NCBI RefSeq assembly: GCF_002019705.1
Contig: NZ_KV917377.1
Coordinates: forward strand, 3,222,565 to 3,286,564
DNA length: 64,000 nt
Origin: Shouchella patagoniensis
Lineage (GTDB): Bacteria; Bacillota; Bacilli; Bacillales; Bacillaceae_D
Direction: 5' to 3'
Shown here one piece after another: positions 17,445-26,648 of the stretch. The notes beneath the pieces are model-generated. The model saw only the letters and a program-made list of their open reading frames with translations, was not told the origin of the DNA and searched no databases. Positions within the stretch are counted from its first letter, which is position 1. Each line of letters starts with the position of its first letter. Both the position numbers and the translations under genes were made by a program.

Positions 17445-18600
17445 ATTAACCGGCTATCACCGTTCCGATGGGACAGTGGGCATACGGAACCACGTCTTAA
17501 TTTTACCCACAATCGTCTGTGCGACTCAAGCGGCAATGAATGTCACTAAGCTCGTGGATGGGACAGTCTCTATTGTACATCAACACGGGTGCGCCCAAGT
17601 TGGCGCTGATTATGAGCAAACGTTCCGCACCTACGTGGGCATGGGATTAAATCCAAACGTTTATGGTGTCGTCGTAATGGGGCTAGGTTGCGAGACGCAT
17701 CAGGGCAGGAGCGTTGCGAATGAAATCGCTAAACGAACAAATAAACCGGTTGAGCTTGTTTCAATCCAAGATCATAGCGGTACGCTTCAGGCGACAGTAG
17801 AAGCAGCAAAAATTGCAACGAAGATGGTACAAGACGCATCTATGGTTGAAAGAGAGCCAATTTTGTTCTCTGACTTGGTTGTTGGCACCGAATGCGGTGG
17901 CTCTGACGCTTGTTCAGGCTTATCTGCCAATCCGGCGGTCGGATACGTTAGCGACGCGATTGCTGAAAAAGGTGGCACTTCAATCTTAGCAGAGACGACA
18001 GAGCTAATTGGTGCTGAACATTTACTGGCAGACCGGGCAAAAAACGAACAAGTTGTTAAGCGTGTTTTTGAGGTGATTGAAGCGATGGAAAATCGCGCTT
18101 TTGGGATGGGAGTCGATATTCGTACAGGAAATCCAAGCCCTGGGAATAAAAAAGGCGGATTGACCACGCTTGAGGAGAAATCACTAGGGGCTGCAGCTAA
18201 AGCGGGTACATCCCGTTTGAATGAACTTGTCAATTATGCCGAAAAGCCGACAGAAAAAGGATTAGTTTGGATGGATACCCCGGGTCATGATATTGAGCAG
18301 CTTACTGGTATGACGGCAGGTGGTGCCCAACTTGTGTTGTTTACGAGCGGGCGTGGCACGCCAACTGGATCGCCAATCGCACCTGTTATCAAGATTGCGA
18401 CTAATACAGCAATGTTTGAAATGATGAATGACAATATGGACGTAAATGCTGGAACAATTATTGAAGGTAAAGAAACGATTGAAGAAACGGGTGAACGTCT
18501 GATGGCTGAAATTGCTGCTGTTGCTTCTGGTAAACGGACGAAAGCGGAAATTCTCAAACAACATGACTTCGGGATATGGCGAATTGGACCGACGTTTTAA
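17434..18600 (+). CDS. UxaA family sugar-acid dehydratase large subunit
   Basis: A 388-residue protein equal to the catalytic C-terminal region of altronate/galactarate dehydratases. Conserved features include HQHGCAQ, GLGCETHQ, ECGGSDACSGLSANPAVG and GRGTPTGSPIAPVIK. Together with the SAF partner it should dehydrate a sugar acid to the 2-keto-3-deoxy acid. The split arrangement also occurs in (2R)-sulfolactate sulfo-lyase SuyAB, so that function was considered, but the AraD1-type dehydratase and semialdehyde dehydrogenase upstream favour a pentonate or aldarate. It ends the operon. Confidence 0.87.
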   Translation: MSLKLTGYHRSDGTVGIRNHVLILPTIVCATQAAMNVTKLVDGTVSIVHQHGCAQVGADYEQTFRTYVGMGLNPNVYGVVVMGLGCETHQGRSVANEIAKRTNKPVELVSIQDHSGTLQATVEAAKIATKMVQDASMVEREPILFSDLVVGTECGGSDACSGLSANPAVGYVSDAIAEKGGTSILAETTELIGAEHLLADRAKNEQVVKRVFEVIEAMENRAFGMGVDIRTGNPSPGNKKGGLTTLEEKSLGAAAKAGTSRLNELVNYAEKPTEKGLVWMDTPGHDIEQLTGMTAGGAQLVLFTSGRGTPTGSPIAPVIKIATNTAMFEMMNDNMDVNAGTIIEGKETIEETGERLMAEIAAVASGKRTKAEILKQHDFGIWRIGPTF

Positions 18601-18652
18601 ATTTTCGTGTTGAAATAAGCCGTAAGCTATTAATTAAATAATCATCTTATTG

Positions 18653-18684
18653 GACCTAACTCTCTATTTCATAGAAGTTAGGTC
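18653..18684 (+). terminator. Hairpin after the sugar-acid operon
   Basis: GACCTAACT at 18653-18661 pairs with AGTTAGGTC at 18676-18684 across a 14-base loop. The T tract after it is weak, so termination is likely but not certain. Confidence 0.45.
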
Positions 18685-18847
18685 TTCTAATCGTTTTATA
18701 GAATTTAACTTACATATCCCATCCGATTAAATTCCTTGAATGTTCACATAATTACGGCTAAATTTTCCTTTTTATCTTAGAAAAACGGGTATAGTAGAAG
18801 TGAGGATGCTATCGAATTTCTTTTAAACAAGAAGGGAGATAACAAGC

Positions 18848-19720
18848 ATGTATAAACGAATTGTTGTTGGTGTAGATGGGTCAGAGCAATCAAACCATGC
18901 ATTTGCGAAAGCGCTAGTCATAGCGGAAGCAAGTGAAGCTACACTTATTATTGGTCACGTAATGGATATTAGGAACTTCCCAAATGAGCACCTGTTGTAT
19001 TCAGGTCAGCTTTGGGAGGAATGGAAAGGCGTAGCAGATGAACTGCTACAAGCACACAAGAAGCAGGCAGAAGCAAAAGGTGTTGTCGTGGAAACGGCAT
19101 TCTCTTCTGGTAATCCGCGTATCCAAGTAGCAAAGGAATTAACGAAAGATTACGAGGCAGACTTGCTTATTACGTCAGCAACAGGACGTAACCGAATAGA
19201 CCGTTTATTTACTGGAAGTGTGGCAGAGGCGGCAATGCGTCACTCACCTTGTGATTATTTAATCGTAAAAGGGTATGAGAACGCATCTAACCGATATACA
19301 AATATTGTAGTTGGAATTGATGGATCAAATCAGTCAGAAAACGCGGTACGCGAAGCTGCGATATTAGCTAAGGAACATGGTTCTGACTTAACAATCGTGT
19401 ATGTCTTACCTGTCTCCTCGTATCAAGGTGTTGCCACCTCGTCCCCAGAATTAATGGAGAAACGAGAGCGAGAAAAGATTAAGGATATGCTTGCCTCCAA
19501 CAAAGAGCGAGCAGAAGAGATGGGAGCATTAAATGTGAAAACGGAATTCCTTTATGGCAGTCCTCGCGAAAAGTTCTCGACCGGTCTTTCGAACACAATT
19601 AATCCAGACTTAATCGTTATCGGATCAACAGGAACAAATATGGTGACTCGCTTTATGATTGGAAGTGTGGCAGAAGCCGCGATGCGTCATGCACCATGCG
19701 ATGTATTAACGGTTAAATGA
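18848..19720 (+). CDS. Tandem-domain universal stress protein
   Basis: A 290-residue cytoplasmic protein with two Usp domains (about residues 1-141 and 152-290). Each starts with a VVGxDGSxQS strand and ends with the nucleotide-binding pattern seen as GRNRIDRLFTGSVAEAAMRH in the first and GTNMVTRFMIGSVAEAAMRH in the second. It probably binds ATP and acts in stress endurance. GGGTAT at 18787-18792 resembles a sigma-B minus-10 element, but no good minus-35 partner is seen. A strong AGAAGGGAGAT site precedes the ATG. Confidence 0.92.
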   Translation: MYKRIVVGVDGSEQSNHAFAKALVIAEASEATLIIGHVMDIRNFPNEHLLYSGQLWEEWKGVADELLQAHKKQAEAKGVVVETAFSSGNPRIQVAKELTKDYEADLLITSATGRNRIDRLFTGSVAEAAMRHSPCDYLIVKGYENASNRYTNIVVGIDGSNQSENAVREAAILAKEHGSDLTIVYVLPVSSYQGVATSSPELMEKREREKIKDMLASNKERAEEMGALNVKTEFLYGSPREKFSTGLSNTINPDLIVIGSTGTNMVTRFMIGSVAEAAMRHAPCDVLTVK

Positions 19721-19778
19721 GGAATTAGGGAAGGCGAAGTACTGTTGTGCCTATTGATTAAAAGACAAGCTTAAAAAA

Positions 19779-19812
19779 GCAAAGCACTGCCCAAACGGGC
19801 CGTGCTTTTTAT
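19779..19812 (+). terminator. Intrinsic terminator of the universal stress protein gene
   Basis: AAGCACTGCCC pairs with GGGCCGTGCTT across an AAAC loop with one mismatch, followed by five T. It lies about 60 bases after the stop. Confidence 0.8.
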
Positions 19813-19835
19813 TCGCTCAAATTCTTTTTTGTAAT

Positions 19836-20240
19836 TTATACTCGACTTACTTTTTTTGAATCAACTTCTAATATCTTTAACTGTAAGTCCTTATAATCTA
19901 ATTGTTCGTTAATGCTTGGCAAGTAGCCAAATTGGTGCAGTAAAAATCCTGCTAAATTGTCTTCTTCTTCAGGTATTCTTGTATGGAACACATTGTTTAG
20001 TCCGCGTAAAGCAATTTTTCCGTCGCAAATAATTTCTGATTCTGTTTTGTTTTTCAATTAAGACATCATCAATATCGGTCTCGTCTTCAATGTCTTCTCC
20101 AATCATCGCTTCAATCAGGTCTTCGTGCGTAATGATTCCTTCTGTACCTCCGTACTCATCAAGTACGATCGCAAAATGCTTTTTACTGGTTTCCTTATTT
20201 TATAAATTGGGTACTGGTTGTGTAGTAGTCATATTTAACT
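19836..20240 (-). pseudogene. CorC/HlyC-family (CNNM-like) protein, decayed 3' part
   Basis: Minus-strand translation gives the end of a CBS domain ([19 protein letters not shown] at about 20184-20125) and then, in another frame, the CorC/HlyC C-terminal domain (GFLLHQFGYLPSINEQ, ending at 19836). The frame changes near 20055. A short QYPIYK piece from earlier in a CBS domain is seen near 20215 in a third frame. The DUF21 membrane half is absent. Intact family members are membrane proteins linked to Mg/Co efflux. This is a clear gene remnant, not a functional gene. Confidence 0.78.
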
Positions 20241-20287
20241 CGTGTATATAGAATCGAGTCGTTTATGCAGATAAAAGGGGAGAAGAA

Positions 20288-20760
20288 ATGACACATCAAG
20301 AAAATAAATCGAGCCACGACTCATTGGTCGCGGTGTCGGATAAATTGTTTGAGAGTATTATTGAAGAGTTAAATGTGAGCACGGCATACATAGCGAGAAA
20401 AGACCGTCATGTGATGACAGTTGTGAACTCTTATAATCGAGACGAAGAGATTGTGCCAAAAGAATATGAATTAGACTATAAGGAGTCGAACTGTGAATTG
20501 GTTCTTCAAGCAGAGGATGGGTCAAAAAGCATCAGCAATTTTATGCAAGATGTGTTCACTGAGGGCGATTTACTAACCTATTAAATCGACTTGTCTCGGC
20601 ACTGCGTATAATGGGTGTTCGTGTTATGCTAACAGCTGTTCCAGTTGAGCTTGCAAACCAAGATTCTGCTCGAAATCATTTGAATACCCTTGATGTAGAA
20701 TCTGTAAAAAATATTCAATCAGCCTTAAAGAAAATTGGTTATATACTAAAGGAAATTTAA
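20288..20760 (+). pseudogene. GAF-domain protein with STAS-like tail, deleted/frameshifted
   Basis: The first 98 codons (20288-20584) start with a good AAGGGGAG site and encode the first part of a GAF domain (STAYIARKDRHVMTVVNSY). The frame then ends. In another frame, 20581-20760 encodes LRIMGVRVMLTAVPVELANQ and a following helix that resemble the end of a STAS domain in RsbR-like stress regulators. The rest of the GAF domain and the STAS core are missing, so an internal deletion plus frame change has probably destroyed a GAF-STAS protein. The STAS assignment is tentative. Confidence 0.6.
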
Positions 20761-20847
20761 GGAAACAGATCGATATTCTTTGAAATCTTTTTTTGGAAGA
20801 TGATAGAATGTGAACCACATTTAAAAATGATCGATAGGAGGGTTACG

Positions 20848-21708
20848 ATGTTCGGAGACTTGTGGAATTCAACGTATGATCTACTATCCGACACGGGCTT
20901 TTGGCTAAGTGTTCTTGGTACTGTAGTGAAAGTCATTGTTATTTTAATTCTTGCTCGTATGATTCTGGGCTTCTTGAAAAAGGTAATTAGCCAGACGCTA
21001 AAAAAGAGAGAGGGAAAATACGTCAATTTATCAGAACAACGGAGTCAGACACTCGTTTCTTTGTTACATAGTATTGCTGCGAATGTCATTTACTTTATTG
21101 CTATTTTGCTTGTTCTTGATGAGCTTGGTTTCTCACTCGCCTCAGTTCTTGTTGGAGCTGGAGTTCTTGGTCTCGCGATTGGTTTTGGTGCGCAGAATGT
21201 AGTTCGCGATGTCATCACTGGTTTCTTTATCTTGTATGAAGACCAGTTCTCAGTAGGTGATTATATTACAACAGGTGAATATACAGGAACAGTAATTGAC
21301 TTTGGCTTACGTGTAACGAAGATTCAAGATTGGACCGGAGAAGTAAATATCATTCCAAACGGTCATATTGAAGAAGTGAAAAATTATTCAAAAGAAAACG
21401 CTTATGCGGTTGTGGATATGCGTGTCTCGTATCAGGATCGGATCGAAACGACACAGGAAATCATTGAGGAAGCCTGCCTGTCAGTGTTTGAAAAAGAAGA
21501 GAATATGATTCAAAAACCGGAAATGCTTGGTTTACAAGAAATCGGCGAATCAGGTGCAGTTATTCGAACAATTGCTCTTTGTAAACCGGTGATGCAATGG
21601 GGAGTGGAACGTGAGATGAGACGTGCAATTTTAGATGCATTTGCATTAAAAGGTGTCGAGGTTCCTTACCAACAAATTACGGTACATCAAAAGGGAAATG
21701 TTTCTTAA
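20848..21708 (+). CDS. MscS family mechanosensitive channel
   Basis: A 286-residue small-conductance channel. It has three hydrophobic segments, the Gly/Ala-rich pore helix (GAGVLGLAIGFGAQNVVRD in the region of residues 96-114) and the cytoplasmic beta domain starting DQFSVGDYI. It should open under hypo-osmotic stress to release solutes. The frame is open from 20800, but TAGGAGGG at 20835-20842 selects ATG 20848. Confidence 0.93.
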   Translation: MFGDLWNSTYDLLSDTGFWLSVLGTVVKVIVILILARMILGFLKKVISQTLKKREGKYVNLSEQRSQTLVSLLHSIAANVIYFIAILLVLDELGFSLASVLVGAGVLGLAIGFGAQNVVRDVITGFFILYEDQFSVGDYITTGEYTGTVIDFGLRVTKIQDWTGEVNIIPNGHIEEVKNYSKENAYAVVDMRVSYQDRIETTQEIIEEACLSVFEKEENMIQKPEMLGLQEIGESGAVIRTIALCKPVMQWGVEREMRRAILDAFALKGVEVPYQQITVHQKGNVS

Positions 21709-21714
21709 CGAATA

Positions 21715-21746
21715 AAAAGCTTGTGGCTTAGCCACAAGCTTTTTAA
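21715..21746 (+). terminator. Intrinsic terminator of the mscS-type gene
   Basis: AAAAAGCTTGTGGCT pairs with the complementary arm ending CACAAGCTTTTT, with a 2-3 base loop. It is nearly symmetric and may work in both directions. Confidence 0.85.
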
Positions 21747-21851
21747 AACTGAAAATAAACGCACGCGCATGTCGTGCGTATAACGAGGTAAGAGGCGTTT
21801 CTTCCACACCTTAGCTAAAAAAATCAAAAAAAGTTTGCTACGTATTTTCAA

Positions 21852-21880
21852 TTGACAAAAGGCTAGTGTAGACATATACT
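21852..21880 (+). promoter_or_regulatory. rbs operon sigma-A promoter
   Basis: TTGACA at 21852-21857 and TATACT at 21875-21880 with a 17-base spacer. It directly precedes the rbs operator and rbsR. Confidence 0.8.
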
Positions 21881-21881
21881 T

Positions 21882-21899
21882 TGTGTAACCGGTTACACA
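21882..21899 (+). promoter_or_regulatory. LacI-type operator (RbsR site) over the rbs transcription start
   Basis: TGTGTAACC followed directly by its exact complement GGTTACACA forms an 18-bp perfect palindrome with a central CG, as LacI-family operators do. It begins two bases after the minus-10 box. Its core also resembles a cre box, so CcpA may bind. It implies autorepression by RbsR. Confidence 0.8.
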
Positions 21900-21919
21900 T
21901 CATGAGGAGAAGAAGAGTT

Positions 21920-22915
21920 ATGACAACGATAAAAGATGTTGCAAAATATGCGAACGTCTCTGTAGCAACGGTCTCACGTGTGTTGAACCAAAAGGGATAC
22001 GTCAGTAAAGAGGCAGAAAAAGCTGTTACTTCAGCAATAGAAGCTTTGAATTATAAACCAAACGCAATCGCCAGGACACTTTATCATAAAACATCAGGGA
22101 TGATAGGTTTGCTTGTACCAGATATTGCGAACCCATTCTTTCCAGAGCTAGCGCGCTCAATTGAGGATATTGCTTTAAAAAAGGGCTATACCGTCGTACT
22201 TTGCAACACAGACAGTGAGCTCGTCAAAGAGCAACAGTATGTGCGGGCCTTGCAGCAGAAATACGTTGATGGACTCATCTTAGCCACAGGAACTGGCTCC
22301 TATGAACACTATCAGACATTGGATATGCCCGTAGTCGCTTTGGATCGCTTTATAAGTAAAGATATACCAACTGTTGTTTCCGAAAATAAAAACGGCGCAA
22401 AAGCTGCAACGATGCATCTAATTGAAAAAGGGTGTACGTTCATTGCACACTTAAGAGGACCAAAAGGTCTTGCACCAGCCGACGATCGATATGAAGGATT
22501 TAAGGAAGTGGTTGAAGCCAAAGGAATTGCTCATATTATCGTTGAGACAGGTTTCCACATCGAAAAAGCGGAAGAAGTGGTTCAACGTCTTCTAAAGCAA
22601 CATCCTACCGTTGATGGTATTTTTGCAAGTAGTGATGTAACTGCCGCTGGTGCAATGAAAGCAGCTCATACGTTAAAGCGAGAGATCCCATCAGAAATAC
22701 AAATTGTAGGTTTTGATGGCATCTTATTTGGAGACATGCTTGTTCCATCCTTAACGACAGTTCAGCAACCAATTTATGAAATGGGCGTACGTTCAGTTGA
22801 ATTATTAGTACAATTAATTGAGAAAAAAACGTTGTTGTCCTACTGGCATGAGCTGCCGACAACATTAAAGTTACGAGGTACGACTAAAGGAGGTAGCTTA
22901 AGTGTCAAAACCTAA
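21920..22915 (+). CDS. rbsR: LacI family ribose operon repressor RbsR
   Basis: A 331-residue LacI-family repressor. The N-terminal helix-turn-helix ([20 protein letters not shown], about residues 4-23) is followed by the hinge helix (NAIARTL) and a periplasmic-binding-like sensor domain. It heads a complete ribose operon, so ribose or a derivative is the likely inducer. The frame is open upstream, but ATG 21920 fits the family start and follows GAGGAGAAG. The stop overlaps rbsK by 14 bases. Confidence 0.93.
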   Translation: MTTIKDVAKYANVSVATVSRVLNQKGYVSKEAEKAVTSAIEALNYKPNAIARTLYHKTSGMIGLLVPDIANPFFPELARSIEDIALKKGYTVVLCNTDSELVKEQQYVRALQQKYVDGLILATGTGSYEHYQTLDMPVVALDRFISKDIPTVVSENKNGAKAATMHLIEKGCTFIAHLRGPKGLAPADDRYEGFKEVVEAKGIAHIIVETGFHIEKAEEVVQRLLKQHPTVDGIFASSDVTAAGAMKAAHTLKREIPSEIQIVGFDGILFGDMLVPSLTTVQQPIYEMGVRSVELLVQLIEKKTLLSYWHELPTTLKLRGTTKGGSLSVKT

Positions 22916-23780
22916 AGTAACCGTTATTGGAAGCATTAATATGGACATGGTTACCCAAACCGATGTGGTGCCAGAACAAGGTGAAACCGTTATGGGAACA
23001 GGATTTCAAACTGTTTTTGGAGGTAAAGGTGCTAACCAAGCAGTCGCTTGTGCAAGGCTTGGGGCTGATGTGAAAATGATTGGTCGCGTCGGTGATGATG
23101 CGTTTGGAGAGTTGCTTAAGGGTGGGCTACTCGCAGAAGGGGTTTCTGTCGACTGTGTGGAACCCGTTACACACTGTAGTTCAGGTGTCGCGACAATCCT
23201 TTTATCTGATCGTGATAACCGTATTATCGTAACTCCTGGTGCAAATCACCGTGTTGATGAAGCTTATGTATCTTCATACGAAGATGTAATCGCTTCAAGT
23301 GACATCGTTCTTGTGCAATTAGAAATTCCACTAAAAACAGTTGTATATACGGTGGATCTCTGTGCCAAACATCAAATCCCGGTCATTCTTAATCCTGCTC
23401 CTGCGCAAGAGCTCCCACCGGAAACATATGAGAAAAGCACATATATCACACCTAATGAATCGGAACAGGAGCAATTGTTTTCTAAAGTGAGTGCTGCTTT
23501 AAGCGAGAAGCTTATTGTGACGCAAGGAGCGAATGGAGTACGTTGGTTTGAGAATGGACAAACAGAATATGTTGCAGGCCATCAACTCGTTCCTGTTGAT
23601 ACGACAGGAGCTGGGGACACCTTTAATGGAGCACTTGCTGTAGCAATTGGTAACAAGCAACCCTTGCGTGAAGCCATTTCATTTGCTAATGCAGCTGCAG
23701 CTGTTTCCGTACAGTCATTTGGTGCACAAGGTGGTATGCCAACAACAGAAGAGGTTTGGACATTTCTCGCCAATAAGTAG
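22902..23780 (+). CDS. rbsK: Ribokinase
   Basis: A 292-residue PfkB-family sugar kinase that makes ribose 5-phosphate from ribose and ATP. The N-terminal GSINMDMV segment and [10 protein letters not shown], and the C-terminal catalytic [16 protein letters not shown] motif with the base Asp, are all present. It starts with GTG after an AAAGGAGG site, inside the end of rbsR. Confidence 0.95.
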   Translation: MSKPKVTVIGSINMDMVTQTDVVPEQGETVMGTGFQTVFGGKGANQAVACARLGADVKMIGRVGDDAFGELLKGGLLAEGVSVDCVEPVTHCSSGVATILLSDRDNRIIVTPGANHRVDEAYVSSYEDVIASSDIVLVQLEIPLKTVVYTVDLCAKHQIPVILNPAPAQELPPETYEKSTYITPNESEQEQLFSKVSAALSEKLIVTQGANGVRWFENGQTEYVAGHQLVPVDTTGAGDTFNGALAVAIGNKQPLREAISFANAAAAVSVQSFGAQGGMPTTEEVWTFLANK

Positions 23781-23798
23781 TTAATAGGAGGATCTCCA

Positions 23799-24188
23799 AT
23801 GAAAAAAACTGGAATTTTAAATCGTGATATCGCTCGGGTGCTCGCATCACTCGGGCATACAGATCATATTGTCATTGCTGATTGTGGGTTACCAATTCCT
23901 TCAGGTGTCGAGTGCATTGATCTTTCCATTAAACGTGGAGTACCTACATTTGTTGAGGTACTTGAAGAAGTATTAGAAGACATGGAAGTAGAGGCAATGA
24001 TCGCCGCAACAGAAGCTAAAGAAAAGAACCCTTTTGTTCACCATGCCTTACAGAGCAAAGGAATTCCAACGTACTACTTGCCACATGAAGATTTGAAAGC
24101 GGAAACACATAAGGTGAAGACGGTTATTCGTACAGGAGAAAGTACTCCGTATGCAAATGTTATTCTGCGAGCCGGCGTGATCTTTTAA
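23799..24188 (+). CDS. rbsD: D-ribose pyranase
   Basis: A 129-residue RbsD that interconverts the pyranose and furanose forms of ribose so that ribokinase can use it. The family N-terminus MKKTGILNRDIARVLASLGH with the catalytic His20 is present, with DCGLPIP following and the C-terminal TGESTPYANVIL segment. Gene order between rbsK and rbsA matches the B. subtilis operon. An AGGAGG site precedes it. Confidence 0.95.
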   Translation: MKKTGILNRDIARVLASLGHTDHIVIADCGLPIPSGVECIDLSIKRGVPTFVEVLEEVLEDMEVEAMIAATEAKEKNPFVHHALQSKGIPTYYLPHEDLKAETHKVKTVIRTGESTPYANVILRAGVIF

Positions 24189-24203
24189 GAGGAGGGATTC
24201 ACG

Positions 24204-25703
24204 ATGATTGTTGAGATGAGCAATATAAGCAAGTCTTTTAATGGAAACAACGTATTAAAGAATGTTAAATTCTCTCTTCAAAAAGGCGAAATTCATGCAC
24301 TAATGGGTGAGAATGGAGCGGGAAAATCAACGCTTATGAAAATCTTAACAGGAATCTATCCTAGGGATGAAGGCGTTGTACGAGTAAAGGGACGAGAGGT
24401 TGCATACAACCATCCAAAAGATGCAGAGTTAGACGGAATTGCTGTGATTCACCAAGAATTAAATATCTTGCCAGAGCTTTCAGTAGCAGAGAATTTATTC
24501 TTAGGAAATGAACAGACGTTTGGAAAAACGGGCTGGTTAAAAACGAAGGAGATGAATCGGCATGCTGAACAAGCGTTGGCTGAACTTGGTCTTAAAGTAA
24601 AAGCTACAGAGCGAGCAGGACGTTTATCCGTTGGAAAGCAGCAATTGATTGAAATTGCAAAAGCTTTAAGAACGAATGCCGACATTATTATTATGGACGA
24701 ACCAACTGCGGCGTTAACAGATAGGGAAATTGATACGCTGTTTGAAGTGGTTCGTGGTTTACAGGAAAAAGGCGTTACGTTCGTATATATCTCACACAGG
24801 ATGGAAGAAATTTTCTCCCTCTGTCAACGTATTACCGTACTACGCGATGGAAACTACGTTTCAACAGAAGTGATTGCAGAGACAAGTTTTGATGAGATTG
24901 TCAGGCTAATGGTTGGAAGAGAACTTGGTGGGCGTTACCCGAATCAAGATTTGACACCTGGTGAGGTAAAGCTTTCGGTAAAAGGAATAAGTCGAAAGGA
25001 TGAATTTGAAAGCGTTACCTTCGATGTTCGTGCTGGTGAGATTTTTGGAATTGCAGGGCTTATGGGTGCAGGTCGGTCAGAGGTTGTTGAAACCATTTTT
25101 GGTTACAGGCGCATAGATAGTGGTCTGATTGAGTTAGATGGCAAACAAGTTTCCTTCAAAAGTCCGGTCGATGCGATTAAACAAGGCATTGGCTTTGTAT
25201 CAGAAGACCGCAAAACGAAAGGACTAATTGTTGATTTCTCGGTACGTGACAATATGAATTTAACCAACTTAACATCGGTTTCCTCTGGTGGCGTGATGCA
25301 AGCAACGAAAGAACAAGCATTATATGAAGAGTTAGTTAAAAAGCTTGGAGTCCGGACATCGGGTCCAAATCAACGAGCCAAATCTTTAAGTGGGGGCAAT
25401 CAACAAAAAGTGGTTATTGCCAAGTGGCTTGGGATTAAGCCGAAAGTACTCATTCTTGATGAACCAACACGAGGCGTCGATGTTGGAGCGAAAAAAGAGA
25501 TTTATACGATTATGAATGAACTGGCTAAGCAAGGAGTGGCGATCATAATGGTTTCGTCGGAGCTACCAGAAATTATCGGTATGAGTACACGAGTTGCGGT
25601 TATGTTTGAAGGAAAACTCATGAAGATCTTAGATCATGATGAGCTCTCGGAAGAAACAATTATGCACGAAGCAACAGGAGGAGAAAAGCATGTTCGACAA
25701 TAA
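24204..25703 (+). CDS. rbsA: Ribose ABC transporter ATP-binding protein
   Basis: A 499-residue fused double ATPase typical of sugar importers. The first half has Walker [10 protein letters not shown] and signature LSVGKQQL; the second half has the usual degenerate Walker [10 protein letters not shown] but an intact LSGGNQQK signature and LDEPTRGVD Walker B. It drives ribose uptake with RbsC and RbsB. The stop overlaps rbsC by 14 bases. Confidence 0.95.
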   Translation: MIVEMSNISKSFNGNNVLKNVKFSLQKGEIHALMGENGAGKSTLMKILTGIYPRDEGVVRVKGREVAYNHPKDAELDGIAVIHQELNILPELSVAENLFLGNEQTFGKTGWLKTKEMNRHAEQALAELGLKVKATERAGRLSVGKQQLIEIAKALRTNADIIIMDEPTAALTDREIDTLFEVVRGLQEKGVTFVYISHRMEEIFSLCQRITVLRDGNYVSTEVIAETSFDEIVRLMVGRELGGRYPNQDLTPGEVKLSVKGISRKDEFESVTFDVRAGEIFGIAGLMGAGRSEVVETIFGYRRIDSGLIELDGKQVSFKSPVDAIKQGIGFVSEDRKTKGLIVDFSVRDNMNLTNLTSVSSGGVMQATKEQALYEELVKKLGVRTSGPNQRAKSLSGGNQQKVVIAKWLGIKPKVLILDEPTRGVDVGAKKEIYTIMNELAKQGVAIIMVSSELPEIIGMSTRVAVMFEGKLMKILDHDELSEETIMHEATGGEKHVRQ

Positions 25704-26634
25704 ACGAGTCAAAGCAATGGCAGCGATGCTGGGTCCATTTATCGGTTTGTTTTTAATTATAGTAATCATAAGTATTTTAAACCCTAGTTTTCTATCAGCT
25801 TCGAACTTGCTAAATGTCCTTCGGCAAGTATCCATTAATGCATTAATTGCCTTTGGAATGACCTTTGTTATTCTTACAGGTGGCATTGATTTATCTGTTG
25901 GTGCGATTCTCGCATTCTCTGGAGCAGTAACGGCTACCCTGCTTGCTTCAGGAATGGATCCGATGCTCGCGATTCTTCTAGGGTTGCTCGTAGGAGCTGC
26001 GCTTGGAGCGATCAACGGAATGATTATTGCAAAAGGAAAAGTGGCTCCTTTTATTGCGACACTAGCGACTATGACGATTTACCGTGGGGCCACATTGATG
26101 TTCACAGATGGACGTCCCGTTTCTAATTTAGGTGATTCAACCGTGTTTCAAATGATTGGTGGCGGTTACTTTTTTGGTATTCCAATGCCGGCAATTACGA
26201 TGATGGTTAGTTTTGTTATCTTGTATTTTATCTTAAAGAAAACAACATTTGGACGACGTGTGTATGCAGTTGGTGGCAACGAAGAGGCATCCATTTTATC
26301 GGGAATTAAAGTTGATCGAATCAAAATTTACGTGTATTCACTGACGGGCTTTTTGGCTGCGGTAGCGGGTGTGATCTTAACCTCACGTTTAAACTCGGCA
26401 CAGCCAACGGCGGGAACGATGTTTGAATTAGATGCCATTGCAGCGGTTGTCCTTGGTGGAACAAGTTTAACCGGTGGAAGAGGCTGGATTGTCGGCACGC
26501 TTATCGGTGCCTTAATTATAGGAGTCTTGAATAATGGATTGAACTTGTTAGGCGTGAGCTCGTTCTTCCAGCAAGTAGTAAAAGGAAGCGTTATCTTACT
26601 CGCGGTCTTGCTTGATCGTAGAAAAACAGCTTAA
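25690..26634 (+). CDS. rbsC: Ribose ABC transporter permease
   Basis: A 314-residue membrane protein with 8-10 hydrophobic helices. The family signature [10 protein letters not shown]-type sequence appears as [19 protein letters not shown] near residues 62-80, and [14 protein letters not shown] near 258-271. The open frame extends upstream into rbsA, but GGAGGAG just before ATG 25690 sets the start. It forms the ribose channel. Confidence 0.95.
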   Translation: MFDNKRVKAMAAMLGPFIGLFLIIVIISILNPSFLSASNLLNVLRQVSINALIAFGMTFVILTGGIDLSVGAILAFSGAVTATLLASGMDPMLAILLGLLVGAALGAINGMIIAKGKVAPFIATLATMTIYRGATLMFTDGRPVSNLGDSTVFQMIGGGYFFGIPMPAITMMVSFVILYFILKKTTFGRRVYAVGGNEEASILSGIKVDRIKIYVYSLTGFLAAVAGVILTSRLNSAQPTAGTMFELDAIAAVVLGGTSLTGGRGWIVGTLIGALIIGVLNNGLNLLGVSSFFQQVVKGSVILLAVLLDRRKTA

Positions 26635-26648
26635 AGGAGAGATTTTAA

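Noticed and set aside
17434-18600. Sulfolactate sulfo-lyase (SuyB) as the product of the large UxaA-type gene
   Set aside because: The split form fits, but the operon's AraD1-type dehydratase, semialdehyde dehydrogenase and TRAP importer point to a sugar acid; kept only as an alternative.
18767-18792. Sigma-B promoter for the universal stress protein gene
   Set aside because: GGGTAT fits the minus-10 element but no GTTT-type minus-35 is found at the right distance.
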